This document shows positions 26,517-35,313 of a stretch of 64,000 nt of DNA, one piece after another. The notes beneath the pieces were generated by a model, which worked only from the letters and a program-made list of their open reading frames with translations, was not told where the DNA came from and searched no databases. Source of the stretch: UMGS1663 sp963621995 (GTDB lineage Bacteria > Bacillota > Clostridia > TANB77 > CAG-508); NCBI GenBank assembly GCA_963621995.1, contig CAVFFZ010000001.1:192972-256971 (forward strand). Reading direction: 5' to 3'. Positions within the stretch are counted from its first letter, which is position 1; the number at the start of each line of letters is the position of its first letter. The translations under genes and the position numbers were made by a program.

Positions 26517-28391
26517 TTATTTATTATCTCCGTTGTCTTCTACTTTGTAGTCTGCATCATATACATTTCCATTTTCGTCTACATTTGGTCCTGCTGCATT
26601 TGCATCTGCACCAGCATTTGCTCCATTTGCTCCATTTGCTGCATTAGCTTGTGCTTGAGCTTGTGAATATAATTTTTCAGATATTGCATAAAATGCTGTT
26701 GTTAATTTTTCTGTTGCTTGTTTAATAGTTTCTACATCTGTTCCTTCTAATGCTTTTTTAACATTTGCTATTTCTTCTTCAACTTTAGCTTTTTCTTCTC
26801 CGCTTATCTTATCTCCTAATTCAGAAATAGTTTTTTCAGAGTTATATACTAAGCTTTCTGCATTATTTCTAGCTTCAATTTCATCTTTCTTTTTCTTGTC
26901 TTCTTCAGCATGTGCTTCTGCATCTTTAACCGCTTTATCTATATCTTCATCTGTTAAGTTTGTAGATGCTGTAATAGAAACGTTTTGTTCATTTCCTGTT
27001 GCCATATCTTTTGCAGATACGTGAACTATACCATTTGCATCTATATCAAATGTTACTTCTATTTGTGGTACTCCACGTGGTGCTGCTGGAATTCCTGTTA
27101 ATTGGAATCTTCCTAATGTTTTGTTATATGCAGCCATTTCACGTTCACCTTGTAATACGTGTACTTCTACTGATGTCTGACCATCTGCTGCTGTTGAGAA
27201 TATTTGTGATTTTTTAGTTGGTATTGTTGTATTTCTTTCAATTAATTTTGTAAATACTCCACCATATGTTTCAATACCTAATGATAATGGTGTTACGTCT
27301 AATAATACCAAGTCTTTAACATCTCCTGATAATACACCACCTTGAATTGCTGCACCAATTGCAACACATTCGTCTGGGTTTATTCCCTTGTCTGGTTCTT
27401 TTCCAGTTATTTTCTTAACCATTTCTTGTACACATGGTACACGAGTTGAACCACCAACTAATAATACCTTGTGGATGTCCTCTGAAGTTACTCCTGCATC
27501 TTTCATAGCTTGTTCTACTGGTACTCTTGTTGCATCTACTAAGTCTGAAATTAATTCTTCAAATTTGGCTCTAGATAATGTAATATCTAAGTGTTTTGGT
27601 CCTGTTGCATCTGCTGTAATAAATGGTAAGTTAATTTGTGTTTGTTGCATTCCTGATAATTCTATTTTAGCTTTTTCTGCAGCTTCTTTTAGACGTTGCA
27701 TTGCCATTTTATCTGATGCTAAATCTATTCCATTTGATTTTTTGAATTCTGAAATTAGGTAATCTATAATTCTTTGGTCGAAGTCATCTCCACCTAAATG
27801 AGTGTTACCATTTGTAGCTAAAACTTCAAATACACCATCACCGATATCTAAAATAGAAACATCGAATGTTCCTCCTCCTAAGTCATAAATCATAATTTTT
27901 TGATCTTGATCTTCTTTATCCATACCAAATGCTAAAGCTGCTGCTGTTGGTTCGTTTATAATTCTTAATACCTCAAGTCCTGCAATTTTACCTGCATCTT
28001 TAGTTGCTTGTCTTTGGCTATCACTGAAGTATGCTGGAACTGTGATAACAGCTTGTGTTACTTTTTGTCCTAAATAATTTTCTGCATCTGTTTTTAATTT
28101 TTGTAATATCATTGCAGATATTTCTTGTGGAGAAAAGCTATCTCCATCTATTTTTACTTTTTCATTTGTTCCCATTTTTCTTTTAATTGAAATGATTGTA
28201 TGGTCTGGGTTTGTAACTGCTTGACGTTTTGCAATTTGACCTACTAATCTTTCTCCATTGTTTGAAAATGCTACTACAGATGGAGTTGTTCTGTTACCTT
28301 CTGCATTTGGTATTACAACTGGTTCTCCACCTTCCATAACTGCTACACAACTATTTGTTGTTCCTAAATCGATTCCTATAATTTTTCCCAT
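26517..28391 (-). CDS. dnaK: Chaperone protein DnaK (Hsp70)
   Basis: ATP-driven folding chaperone, 624 residues from the start at 28391 (MGKIIGIDLGTTNSCVAV). An in-frame Met at 28418 lacks a ribosome-binding site and overlaps repeat sequence. Hsp70 signatures include IYDLGGGTFDVSIL and VLLVGGSTRVPCVQEMV. The substrate-binding domain and an Ala/Asn/Gly-rich tail follow. A 397-bp gap holding repeats separates it from grpE, so there may be extra processing or a promoter there. Confidence 0.98.
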   Translation of the reverse strand: MGKIIGIDLGTTNSCVAVMEGGEPVVIPNAEGNRTTPSVVAFSNNGERLVGQIAKRQAVTNPDHTIISIKRKMGTNEKVKIDGDSFSPQEISAMILQKLKTDAENYLGQKVTQAVITVPAYFSDSQRQATKDAGKIAGLEVLRIINEPTAAALAFGMDKEDQDQKIMIYDLGGGTFDVSILDIGDGVFEVLATNGNTHLGGDDFDQRIIDYLISEFKKSNGIDLASDKMAMQRLKEAAEKAKIELSGMQQTQINLPFITADATGPKHLDITLSRAKFEELISDLVDATRVPVEQAMKDAGVTSEDIHKVLLVGGSTRVPCVQEMVKKITGKEPDKGINPDECVAIGAAIQGGVLSGDVKDLVLLDVTPLSLGIETYGGVFTKLIERNTTIPTKKSQIFSTAADGQTSVEVHVLQGEREMAAYNKTLGRFQLTGIPAAPRGVPQIEVTFDIDANGIVHVSAKDMATGNEQNVSITASTNLTDEDIDKAVKDAEAHAEEDKKKKDEIEARNNAESLVYNSEKTISELGDKISGEEKAKVEEEIANVKKALEGTDVETIKQATEKLTTAFYAISEKLYSQAQAQANAANGANGANAGADANAAGPNVDENGNVYDADYKVEDNGDNK

Positions 28392-28412
28392 AATATTTAA
28401 CTTCCTTTCTTC

Positions 28413-28467
28413 GAACATTAGGGACGGTCCTTTTCGTTCCGAAATCGGAACACTTTGGACACTCCTT
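28413..28467. repeat. REP-like element before dnaK (left copy)
   Basis: GAACATTAGGGACGGTCC, then TTTTCGTTCCGAAATCGGAAC (GTTCCGA/TCGGAAC palindrome), then a second box GGACACTCCTTA. It is a close relative of the element at 7137 and the inverted mate of 28737-28790. Confidence 0.85.
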
Positions 28468-28469
28468 AT

Positions 28470-28736
28470 TTGTTCTTTTATTTTTTATATTTTTATATGA
28501 TTTGAAACCTTATATTAGTTGGTTTCATAAGATTTCCGTATTTTTTACACGGTCCTCTTAAAATTAATAACTAATTTATTAAATGTTAAGAGTTTAACTC
28601 TATTGATACTATTGCTACTTTTCTTATTAAAAATATTAGTCCATGTGTTTTTCTTTTAAATTCTAATTTATTATTTTATATATTCGTAAAGATAACTGAT
28701 AATTTTCTTATAAATACCTAAATTAAAAAAGTCAAT
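28470..28736. other. AT-rich spacer between two inverted repeats, grpE-dnaK gap
   Basis: About 267 bp with no supported gene. A weak hairpin (GAAACC ... GGTTTC, 28502-28526) lies near the left copy. With its flanking inverted repeats the whole 378 bp could be a non-autonomous element. Confidence 0.4.
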
Positions 28737-28790
28737 AAGGAGTGTCCCAAGTGTTCCGATTTCGGAACGAAAAGGACCGTCCCTAACGTT
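28737..28790. repeat. REP-like element after grpE (inverted right copy)
   Basis: The reverse complement of 28413-28467 over about 54 nt with only a few differences. It overlaps the grpE stop codon. Confidence 0.85.
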
Positions 28791-29313
28791 AATTTGCTAC
28801 TACAACCATAGAGTGCCTAATAACCTTTGAGCCTATTTTGTAGCCTTTTCTATATTCTTCTTTTATAACTTTTTCTCCAAGACTTTCATCTGTTACACTT
28901 GCTACTGCTTCGTGTAATTCTGGATCAAATACTTGACCTACTGTTTCTATTTCTTGTACTCCATTTGCCACTAAAACATCTTTAAATTGTTTAAGTACTA
29001 ATTCTACTCCTTGTTTATATGCTTCATCTTCTGTTTTAGTTTCTACTGCTTTTTCCAAGTTATCTATAACTGGTAATAAAGATGAGAATATGTCAGATAC
29101 TAAAGAGTTGTATAGACCTTCTCTTTCCTTTGAACTTCTTTTTTTGAAGTTGTCAAATTCTGCCATTAGTCTTTTTAGTCTATCTTCTTGTTCTTCTAAT
29201 TGTTCTTTTTGCAAAAGAATTGTGTCTTTTAGTTTTGTTTGTTCGTCTTTTTCTTCAGATACATTTTTTTCTTCTTTAATTTTTTCTGCTTCTTCTTTTT
29301 TATTTTCTTCCAT
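28789..29313 (-). CDS. grpE: Nucleotide exchange factor GrpE
   Basis: Releases ADP from DnaK. I start it at 29313 (MEENKKEEAEK) after AAAGGAG; an in-frame Met five codons upstream overlaps that site. The 174-residue product has an acidic Lys/Glu-rich N terminus, a long coiled coil (about 30-90) with AEFDNFKKRSSKER, and the C-terminal beta domain with FDPELHEAV and GYKIGSKVIRHSMV. It lies between hrcA and dnaK, the normal order. Confidence 0.96.
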   Translation of the reverse strand: MEENKKEEAEKIKEEKNVSEEKDEQTKLKDTILLQKEQLEEQEDRLKRLMAEFDNFKKRSSKEREGLYNSLVSDIFSSLLPVIDNLEKAVETKTEDEAYKQGVELVLKQFKDVLVANGVQEIETVGQVFDPELHEAVASVTDESLGEKVIKEEYRKGYKIGSKVIRHSMVVVAN

Positions 29314-29343
29314 TGTGTCTCCTTTCATTCTTCAAATGTCAGT

Positions 29344-30369
29344 TTATTTATTTTTTTCTTCATCTGACTTCTGTTCACTTATTTTTTTGCTTATATATTT
29401 CATAACAGAAATTACTTTAGAATAATTCATTCTTTTAGGTCCTATAATTCCAATTGTTCCTAGTTCTTTGTCTCCTATAGAATGTTTAAATGTAACAACA
29501 CTAAAGTCTTTTAATTCTTCTTTGTCATTTTCATCACCAATGTACACATTTATGTCTTTTGCCATTCCTGAATCTAATATATCCAACATTACTTCTTTTT
29601 CATCTAATACATTTACAAAGTTTTTGGCTAGTTCTAGGCTTTTAAATTCTGGTAAATCAAATGCTTTGTTGGCACCTTTTAAATATATTTTTTCCGCATC
29701 TTCCACTATTTTATTAATTTGATCTATTATTGGTTTTATAACATCTATACTATAGTTTATTTCAGATAAAATATATTCTTCCATAGGTTTATCTATTTTA
29801 GAAAGTGGTTTTCCTTTTAGTTTTGAATTAAATAGATTGTTTAATGTTTCAACTTGACTTTGTGTAATATCTTCATTATATTTTATAATTGTTTCTTTTA
29901 CCAATCCACTATCTGTTATTATTACCACCATTAGCATTCTGGTTCCAAGTAAAACAAATTTTATTTCTTCTATTAATTGTGTTTCTATTTTAGGACCAAT
30001 TGCAACTGTTGTATAATGTGTTATTTCAGAAAGTGTTGATGTTGCTATTTTAGCCAAATCCTCAATTTCATTTACTTTTGTAGATAATTTGGATTGAATA
30101 TATTTCATTTCTTCTAATGAAATATCATCTTCTTTTATTAATTCATCTACATAGAATCGATAACCTTTTTCTGATGGTACACGACCTGAAGATGTATGTG
30201 TTTTATCTAAATACCCACTTTTTTCTAGTTCTGCAAGTTCGTTTCTAACTGTTGCACTACTATAATTTAATCTATATTTTTCTACAAGAGTAGAAGAACT
30301 TACCGGTTCTGCTGTATTAACATATTCGTCTACTACAGCTTGCAATATTCTTTTCTTTCTTTCGTCCAA
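29344..30369 (-). CDS. hrcA: Heat-inducible transcription repressor HrcA
   Basis: Represses class I heat-shock operons by binding CIRCE; GroEL normally keeps it active. The 341-residue product has an N-terminal winged helix (RKKRILQAVVDEYVNTAEPVSS, YSSATVRNELAELE) and the HrcA-specific KTHTSSGRVPSEKGYRFYVD. The start at 30369 and two upstream CIRCE sites indicate feedback control of the hrcA-grpE-dnaK-dnaJ operon. Confidence 0.97.
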   Translation of the reverse strand: MDERKKRILQAVVDEYVNTAEPVSSSTLVEKYRLNYSSATVRNELAELEKSGYLDKTHTSSGRVPSEKGYRFYVDELIKEDDISLEEMKYIQSKLSTKVNEIEDLAKIATSTLSEITHYTTVAIGPKIETQLIEEIKFVLLGTRMLMVVIITDSGLVKETIIKYNEDITQSQVETLNNLFNSKLKGKPLSKIDKPMEEYILSEINYSIDVIKPIIDQINKIVEDAEKIYLKGANKAFDLPEFKSLELAKNFVNVLDEKEVMLDILDSGMAKDINVYIGDENDKEELKDFSVVTFKHSIGDKELGTIGIIGPKRMNYSKVISVMKYISKKISEQKSDEEKNK

Positions 30370-30429
30370 CTTATCACCTACAATCTTGTGATTTTATTAT
30401 TTTACTTTTTGCACTAGCTGTTCTTGTTT

Positions 30430-30456
30430 TTAGCACTTTTATCTATTGACTGCTAA
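30430..30456. promoter_or_regulatory. CIRCE operator 2 (one mismatch)
   Basis: TTAGCACTT, 9-nt spacer, GACTGCTAA. The arm and spacer lengths are those of CIRCE, and its centre is 50 bp from the first copy. It lies downstream of the likely transcription start, inside the leader. Confidence 0.7.
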
Positions 30457-30466
30457 CAATACATAT

Positions 30467-30493
30467 ATTATACCCAAAATTAGCACTTGTCAA
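30467..30493 (-). promoter_or_regulatory. Promoter of the hrcA operon
   Basis: TTGACA (30493-30488), 15-bp spacer, TATAAT (30472-30467) on the minus strand. The -35 lies inside CIRCE 1, so HrcA would block polymerase. The spacer is shorter than usual. Confidence 0.6.
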
Positions 30494-30506
30494 TACCAAG
30501 TGCTAA
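30480..30506. promoter_or_regulatory. CIRCE operator 1
   Basis: TTAGCACTT, 9-nt spacer (GTCAATACC), AAGTGCTAA. It is a perfect inverted repeat with standard CIRCE geometry; the innermost arm bases are T/A instead of the usual C/G. Confidence 0.92.
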
Positions 30507-30710
30507 TTTTTTTGTGAATATTTTGTAAACTTTTTTTATTTTACTATTCTATAAAATAAATCGGAAAGCTAATAAATTTATAGTATGTTATTTTTTTTGG
30601 TTTTTTTAGAATTAATTTCATTCGAATAATTTGATTTTATCTTTTTAGAAATTAATATTTCTTTTATTTAGTTTAAACTAATTTTTAAAGCTACTAAAAA
30701 CTTAAAATTA
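30507..30710. other. AT-rich intergenic region between hrcA control region and hemW
   Basis: No gene, RNA or clear repeat is seen in these 200 bp. The palindromic repeat at 30711 follows. Confidence 0.5.
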
Positions 30711-30787
30711 AAACAAGCACAAGATGTTCTAAATAGATTGTTCTATTTAGAACATCTTGTGCTTGTTTTAAACATAATATTGCAATT
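30711..30787. repeat. Palindromic repeat, ACAAGCACAAGATG family, copy 1; hemW terminator
   Basis: Perfect 27-bp arms (30711-30737 and 30742-30768) around TTGT, followed by AAACATAATATTGCAATTTA. It follows hemW and probably acts as a terminator. A degenerate copy including the right flank lies at 63560-63638, so it is a dispersed repeat and not just a terminator. Confidence 0.85.
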
Positions 30788-30800
30788 TACTTCAAGTTTT

Positions 30801-31946
30801 TTATACAAATTCTTCCCATACTAAATTAGCAAAATCTAAGCCCTTTGATGTTAATCTTATTTGGTTTAAATCTATTTCTATCAACTCTTCCTTTACCAAT
30901 TTTTCTAATTCTTTATGAAAAATATAAATTGGATTATCTATAAATTTGTTTTTAAATTCTTGTATATCTATTCCTTGTGCCTTTCTTAATCCTAACAACA
31001 TATATTCTTTTTGTTCTTCTATCTTATTTTGTACTTCACATATTGTTCTATTATTTATTAAGTTATTGCTTTTCACATTTTTTATATATTCTTCTATATT
31101 ATTAGTATTGCAATATCTTTTATTTTTTATATACGAATGCGCTGCAATACCAAAACCTAAATATTCTTTTTGATTCCAACAATTCATATTATGTTTAGAC
31201 TCAAAACCTTTTTTTGCAAAATTAGATATTTCATAATGTATATATTCATTTTCTTCTAGGATTTTTTTTGCATTCCAATACATTCTTCTTTCTATATCTT
31301 CGCTTGGCAATTTTACTTCATTTTTATTTACCATTTCTTCTAATTTTGTGTCTTCCTCTAATATTAATGAATATAAAGATATATGATTTGGTTTTAAATT
31401 TATAACTTTTTGCAAACTTTCTTCTAAGTCTTCAATAGTTTGGTTAGGAAGTGCTAACATCAAATCCACATTTACATTATTTATTTTAAATTTACTCACT
31501 AACTTATAACAATTCAAGAATTCTTCATATGTATGTATTCTTCCTATTTGTTTTAATAATTTATCATTTGTTGTTTGAAGTCCTATACTTATTCTATTTA
31601 TTCCTATTTCTTTATATTTTTCTATTTTTTCTTCATTAATTGTTCCTGGGTTTACTTCTATTGTAATTTCTAGTTTTTCATACAATTTGTAATTTTGTTT
31701 TATTGTATTTATTATTCTTTCTATATATAAAGCATCTATAAAAGATGGGGTTCCTCCCCCTATATAAATAGTGGTAATTTTATATTCTTCATTTTTATAT
31801 CCGTTTGATTCTATTTCTATTTCTTTTTGCAAACATTCTATATACTCTTTTACCTTTTCTCCTTTATTTGCATATGAAATAAAATCACAATAATAACATT
31901 TTTGTTTGCAAAATGGAATATGTATATAGATTCCTAGCTCTTTCAT
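30801..31946 (-). CDS. hemW: Radical SAM heme chaperone HemW
   Basis: HemN-related radical SAM protein, 381 residues. The iron-sulfur cluster cysteines are Cys13, Cys17 and Cys20 in FCKQKCYYCDF. GGGTPSF, EVNPGT and GINRISIGLQT follow, then the C-terminal HemN domain. True HemN oxidases carry an extra N-terminal region that is absent here, so heme chaperone is preferred. It neighbours hrcA, as in many Firmicutes. Confidence 0.92.
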   Translation of the reverse strand: MKELGIYIHIPFCKQKCYYCDFISYANKGEKVKEYIECLQKEIEIESNGYKNEEYKITTIYIGGGTPSFIDALYIERIINTIKQNYKLYEKLEITIEVNPGTINEEKIEKYKEIGINRISIGLQTTNDKLLKQIGRIHTYEEFLNCYKLVSKFKINNVNVDLMLALPNQTIEDLEESLQKVINLKPNHISLYSLILEEDTKLEEMVNKNEVKLPSEDIERRMYWNAKKILEENEYIHYEISNFAKKGFESKHNMNCWNQKEYLGFGIAAHSYIKNKRYCNTNNIEEYIKNVKSNNLINNRTICEVQNKIEEQKEYMLLGLRKAQGIDIQEFKNKFIDNPIYIFHKELEKLVKEELIEIDLNQIRLTSKGLDFANLVWEEFV

Positions 31947-31976
31947 TTTTTCCCTTTCTTTTTAATTTAAGTAATT

Positions 31977-32882
31977 TTATTCTCTAGCTAATTCTATTAA
32001 TTGGTTTAACCTATGATTTACTCCAGATTTTCCTATTGGCTCTTTAAGCATTTGTCCTAATTCTACTAATGAAGCATCTGGATTTTTCAATCTAAGATTT
32101 GCTATTTCTTTTAAATTATCTGACAAATTTTTAAGTTTTCCTGTTTCTTTTATTTTTTTTATTGCTTCTATTTGTCTAACTGCTGCATTTATAGTCTTAT
32201 TTAAGTTAGCTGTCTCACAATTTACTTTTCTATTTACATTGTTTTTTATATCTCTTATAACTCTTATTTCTTCAAATTTAATCACACTACTATTGGCCCC
32301 AATAAATGCTAAGAACCTTGAAATTTCTTCTCCTTCTTTTATATATAAAGAGTATCCATTTTTTCTTTCTAATTCTTTTAAATGTATTTGCATTTTCTCT
32401 AATAAGTCTTTTATTATTTGAGCATTTCTTTTGTTACTTAATTTAATTTCCAAATGATACTTGTTTTCTGGATTGTTAACACTTCCGCTTCCTAAAAATA
32501 TTCCTCTTGTTAGTGCTTTTATAGTCATTTCTTCTTGCTCTTTTATTGTTTCTAGACTTTGTATTTGTTTCTCAAATTCTAAAGATATTTCAACATCTTT
32601 TTCTTTGTATTCTACTTCTTGAAGCCCAATTATTTTAGGCAATGTTATTATATAATTTTTTCCTTTTATATCTATTTTAAAGTTTGATATTTCCATATTT
32701 GAAAGTAATTTGCTAAAACGATTTATATTATATTCATTTATAGTTGAATAATAGATATTCTTTTTGTCACATGCTGTATTGTTACTAATTAGATATCCTA
32801 TTAATTCAAACTTTACTAATTCTTTATTTTTTAAATTTGGCATTTTGCTTAAATTTTCTTTTAATTCTGATGAAAAAGACAT
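31977..32882 (-). CDS. whiA: WhiA-family DNA-binding protein
   Basis: 301-residue member of the WhiA family, with a LAGLIDADG-like N-terminal domain (about 90-190, including GIFLGSGSVNNPE) and a C-terminal helix-turn-helix (LRLKNPDASLVELGQML, GKSGVNHRLNQL). In actinomycetes it controls sporulation, and in Bacillus it affects cell division and chromosome segregation. It lies between prmC and hemW instead of the usual rapZ-yvcK neighbourhood. Confidence 0.95.
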   Translation of the reverse strand: MSFSSELKENLSKMPNLKNKELVKFELIGYLISNNTACDKKNIYYSTINEYNINRFSKLLSNMEISNFKIDIKGKNYIITLPKIIGLQEVEYKEKDVEISLEFEKQIQSLETIKEQEEMTIKALTRGIFLGSGSVNNPENKYHLEIKLSNKRNAQIIKDLLEKMQIHLKELERKNGYSLYIKEGEEISRFLAFIGANSSVIKFEEIRVIRDIKNNVNRKVNCETANLNKTINAAVRQIEAIKKIKETGKLKNLSDNLKEIANLRLKNPDASLVELGQMLKEPIGKSGVNHRLNQLIELARE

Positions 32883-32895
32883 TATATTTCCTTTC

Positions 32896-33735
32896 TTAAT
32901 ATTCTAATATTATTACTCTATCATTTTGAGATAAATCCTTTATTGTTTCTATTTTTTTATAGTGTTTACTTTTCTTTGCTAAATTTTCTACTTCTTTTTT
33001 TTGGTCATACCCTATTTCTAAAAATATTTTTCCATTCTTTTTTAAATATTTATATGCTTCGTTTATTAGTACTTTATAAAAATCTAGACCATCTTCTCCA
33101 CCATCTAAAGCTATATAAGGTTCAGCTTGTACTTGTCTGTCTAATGTTTGTATTATATCTGTTCTTATATATGGTGGGTTTGATACTATTATATCAAATT
33201 TTCCTTTTACATTTTCAAACATATCAGATTGTATAAAATTCACTTTGTTTTCTACACCATTTTGTATTGCATTTTTCTTAGCTATTTCTATAGCTTCTTT
33301 ACTAATATCTACTAATGTTACTTTTGTATTTTCTATATTTTTTGCGAGTGATATTCCTATACAGCCACTACCTGTGCACATATCTAATATTTCTATATTT
33401 CCCATTATATCTATACTTTTTATTACTTCTTCTACCAATATTTCTGTATCTGGTTGTGGAATTAATACATTTTCGTCTACATAGAAATTAAGTCTCATAA
33501 ATTCTTGATTGTTTGTTATATATTGAATTGGAGTCCCTTTCACAATTTTCTCTATGCATTCCTTATATTCTTTTTCTTTATTAATGTCTACATTATCTTT
33601 TTTATTTATAATTAATTTATTTCTGTCTATTTCCAAGACATATTGCATTAATATTCTTGAGATAATTGAAGCATCTTCTACTTTTTGCTGTTCTAATTTT
33701 TCTTTTCCATATTTTAATAGTTCTTCTATTTTCAT
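32896..33735 (-). CDS. prmC: Release factor glutamine methyltransferase
   Basis: Methylates the GGQ glutamine of peptide-release factors. The 279-residue product has an N-terminal helical domain, the SAM-binding LDMCTGSGCIGISLA, and the catalytic SNPPYIRTD. prfA, its common neighbour, is not in the window. It is first in a short unit with whiA and hemW. Confidence 0.95.
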   Translation of the reverse strand: MKIEELLKYGKEKLEQQKVEDASIISRILMQYVLEIDRNKLIINKKDNVDINKEKEYKECIEKIVKGTPIQYITNNQEFMRLNFYVDENVLIPQPDTEILVEEVIKSIDIMGNIEILDMCTGSGCIGISLAKNIENTKVTLVDISKEAIEIAKKNAIQNGVENKVNFIQSDMFENVKGKFDIIVSNPPYIRTDIIQTLDRQVQAEPYIALDGGEDGLDFYKVLINEAYKYLKKNGKIFLEIGYDQKKEVENLAKKSKHYKKIETIKDLSQNDRVIILEY

Positions 33736-33773
33736 ATTTTTCCTTTATTTACTTTTTTCCTTATTTTACTATA

Positions 33774-33813
33774 AAAAATAGGAAATAGCAACAAATTTGC
33801 TATCTCCTATTTT
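33774..33813 (-). terminator. Terminator with repeated TTTGCTATCTCCTATTTT arm
   Basis: AATAGGAaATAGCA and GCTATCTCCTATT arms, followed on the minus strand by a T-run. The 25 nt at 33795-33819 recur exactly at 37103-37127, where the hairpin is degenerate. Confidence 0.7.
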
Positions 33814-33835
33814 AAAATTTTAAAAGATTTTTGCA

Positions 33836-33877
33836 AAAAAACTGGGCATCTTCTATTAGAGTTTTGCCCAGTTTTTT
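33836..33877. terminator. Bidirectional terminator hairpin
   Basis: AAAAACTGGGCA and TGCCCAGTTTTTT arms with a 16-nt loop. It stands at the downstream end of the transposase remnant. Confidence 0.75.
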
Positions 33878-33878
33878 A

Positions 33879-34050
33879 TTATTTATATAATTTTTCTATT
33901 TCATCTTTTAATAATCCTACAATTAGTGAAATTTTTCTGTATTCATTCCTTCTTGAACTAATTTCTTTGCAATTTCTATTTTTTCATCTTTCAACTTTTG
34001 TTCTGTGTTCTTTTCTAGCTTCTTCTCCGCCTTCTTCTCTTGCATGTCTT
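33879..34050 (-). pseudogene. Remnant of a Rpn-type (PD-(D/E)XK) transposase, C-terminal part
   Basis: Three frames must be joined to read RHAREEGGEEARKEH, then DEKIEIAKKLVQEGMNTEK, then ISLIVGLLKDEIEKLYK. The pattern, an Arg/Glu-rich helix followed by IAKKLxxEGM and a short L-DEIEKL helix, is the familiar tail of Rpn-family transposases. Nothing of the nuclease domain remains. It marks past mobile-element activity next to the surface-protein island. Confidence 0.65.
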
Positions 34051-34108
34051 AACCTATTTTTTCATTATTTCTTAATATTGTACTTTTCAACCTCTGCATG
34101 TCAAGTAA

Positions 34109-35290
34109 TTATGTATAAATTTTGTATCCATTTTCTATAATTGTTGCGCCATCACTTATATTTAATTCATCAACGTAACAATTTTCGGTTAACTCAATTG
34201 TGCAACCGCTTTCTACTGTTAACTTTACTTTTTTAGCTGTATTTTCTTTGTTTATATATCCTTTTAATGTACTTCCAGCTGAAAGTGTTAAATCTAGTGT
34301 ACTTGCATTGTCTACTACAAATCCACCCTCAAGTTTTTGGTTTTTTGCAGTAACAACAGCTTCACCGCCCTTTTGTGTTTTTACTTTATTTTCCATTCCT
34401 AGGTCTGAACTATCAGTAACAGCCTTTAATAACACTCCATTTTTTGCAGTTAAATTTACATTTTCCAAATTAATTATTGCTATAGTGTTTGTTACATAAA
34501 ATGCGGGGCCATTAGTTGCCGTTAGGCTTCCTCCTTCCATTGAGAAGTTACCCTTAATTGTATCTTTAGCATTTGCACCTGTATAAAAAACATATACTGC
34601 TCTTTTTCCTCCAGATGTTAAATCGCAATTTATTAATCTTATTTCTCCAGTACCATCAATTACCGCACCTGTTGAATTTGCGGTTGTTATTTTAGTATTT
34701 TCTACCAGTATATTATCTGTTGAATAAATTCCAGCAGAATGCACTCCATTTGTATTTATTACACTATTTTTTATATCTAGATTTCCTCCGCCATAGTCTG
34801 TTACTGCACCTGATGCTTTATCTCCTGAGGTTTGTATGTTTATGTTATTAGCCTCTATTGTTCCGCCACCACTTGCTAATAAGCCTTTTGACCTTTCTTG
34901 GTTTGTTACAATTTTACTATCATTTATTACTACTTTTGAACCATTGCTTGTTGCTGCAACTCCACTAGCACCTGTTCCATCTGTTTTTATTTCAGATTTG
35001 CTAATTGTTAGATTTTTTTCTGTGTTTACCAATATTGCAGAATTTTTACCTTTTTTATCACTTTCAGCTAAATCACTTGAATCTCCTGTTTTTGTTACTT
35101 TGTTGTTTTTTATTTCTGTATCTTCTGTAACCGTTACCGCTGATTTATCTTCTCCATTTTCTTTTATGTCTTTAGATATAACTGTATTTTTATTTTCAGC
35201 TTTAAATTTTCCGCTTGCTATTAATATTATTGTAACAATAAGAATTATTCCTATAATTATTAAGATATTTCTTAGCATTTTTTTATCCAT
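34109..35290 (-). CDS. Membrane-anchored beta-helix surface protein
   Basis: 393 residues: one N-terminal hydrophobic helix (about 7-26), then a long Asn/Thr/Ser/Gly-rich region with repeating short strands (VVINDSKIVTN, GTIEANNINIQTS, NLDIKNSVINTN, ILVENTKITTA). This is the look of a right-handed parallel beta-helix, as in adhesins and pectate-lyase-like proteins. No catalytic residues are recognisable. GAGGAGG precedes the start. It lies 23 bp downstream of the leucine-rich-repeat gene, so the two are probably co-transcribed. An adhesin or wall-interacting role is inferred only. Confidence 0.7.
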   Translation of the reverse strand: MDKKMLRNILIIIGIILIVTIILIASGKFKAENKNTVISKDIKENGEDKSAVTVTEDTEIKNNKVTKTGDSSDLAESDKKGKNSAILVNTEKNLTISKSEIKTDGTGASGVAATSNGSKVVINDSKIVTNQERSKGLLASGGGTIEANNINIQTSGDKASGAVTDYGGGNLDIKNSVINTNGVHSAGIYSTDNILVENTKITTANSTGAVIDGTGEIRLINCDLTSGGKRAVYVFYTGANAKDTIKGNFSMEGGSLTATNGPAFYVTNTIAIINLENVNLTAKNGVLLKAVTDSSDLGMENKVKTQKGGEAVVTAKNQKLEGGFVVDNASTLDLTLSAGSTLKGYINKENTAKKVKLTVESGCTIELTENCYVDELNISDGATIIENGYKIYT

Positions 35291-35313
35291 TGTTTTTTCC
35301 TCCTCTTTTTTGT

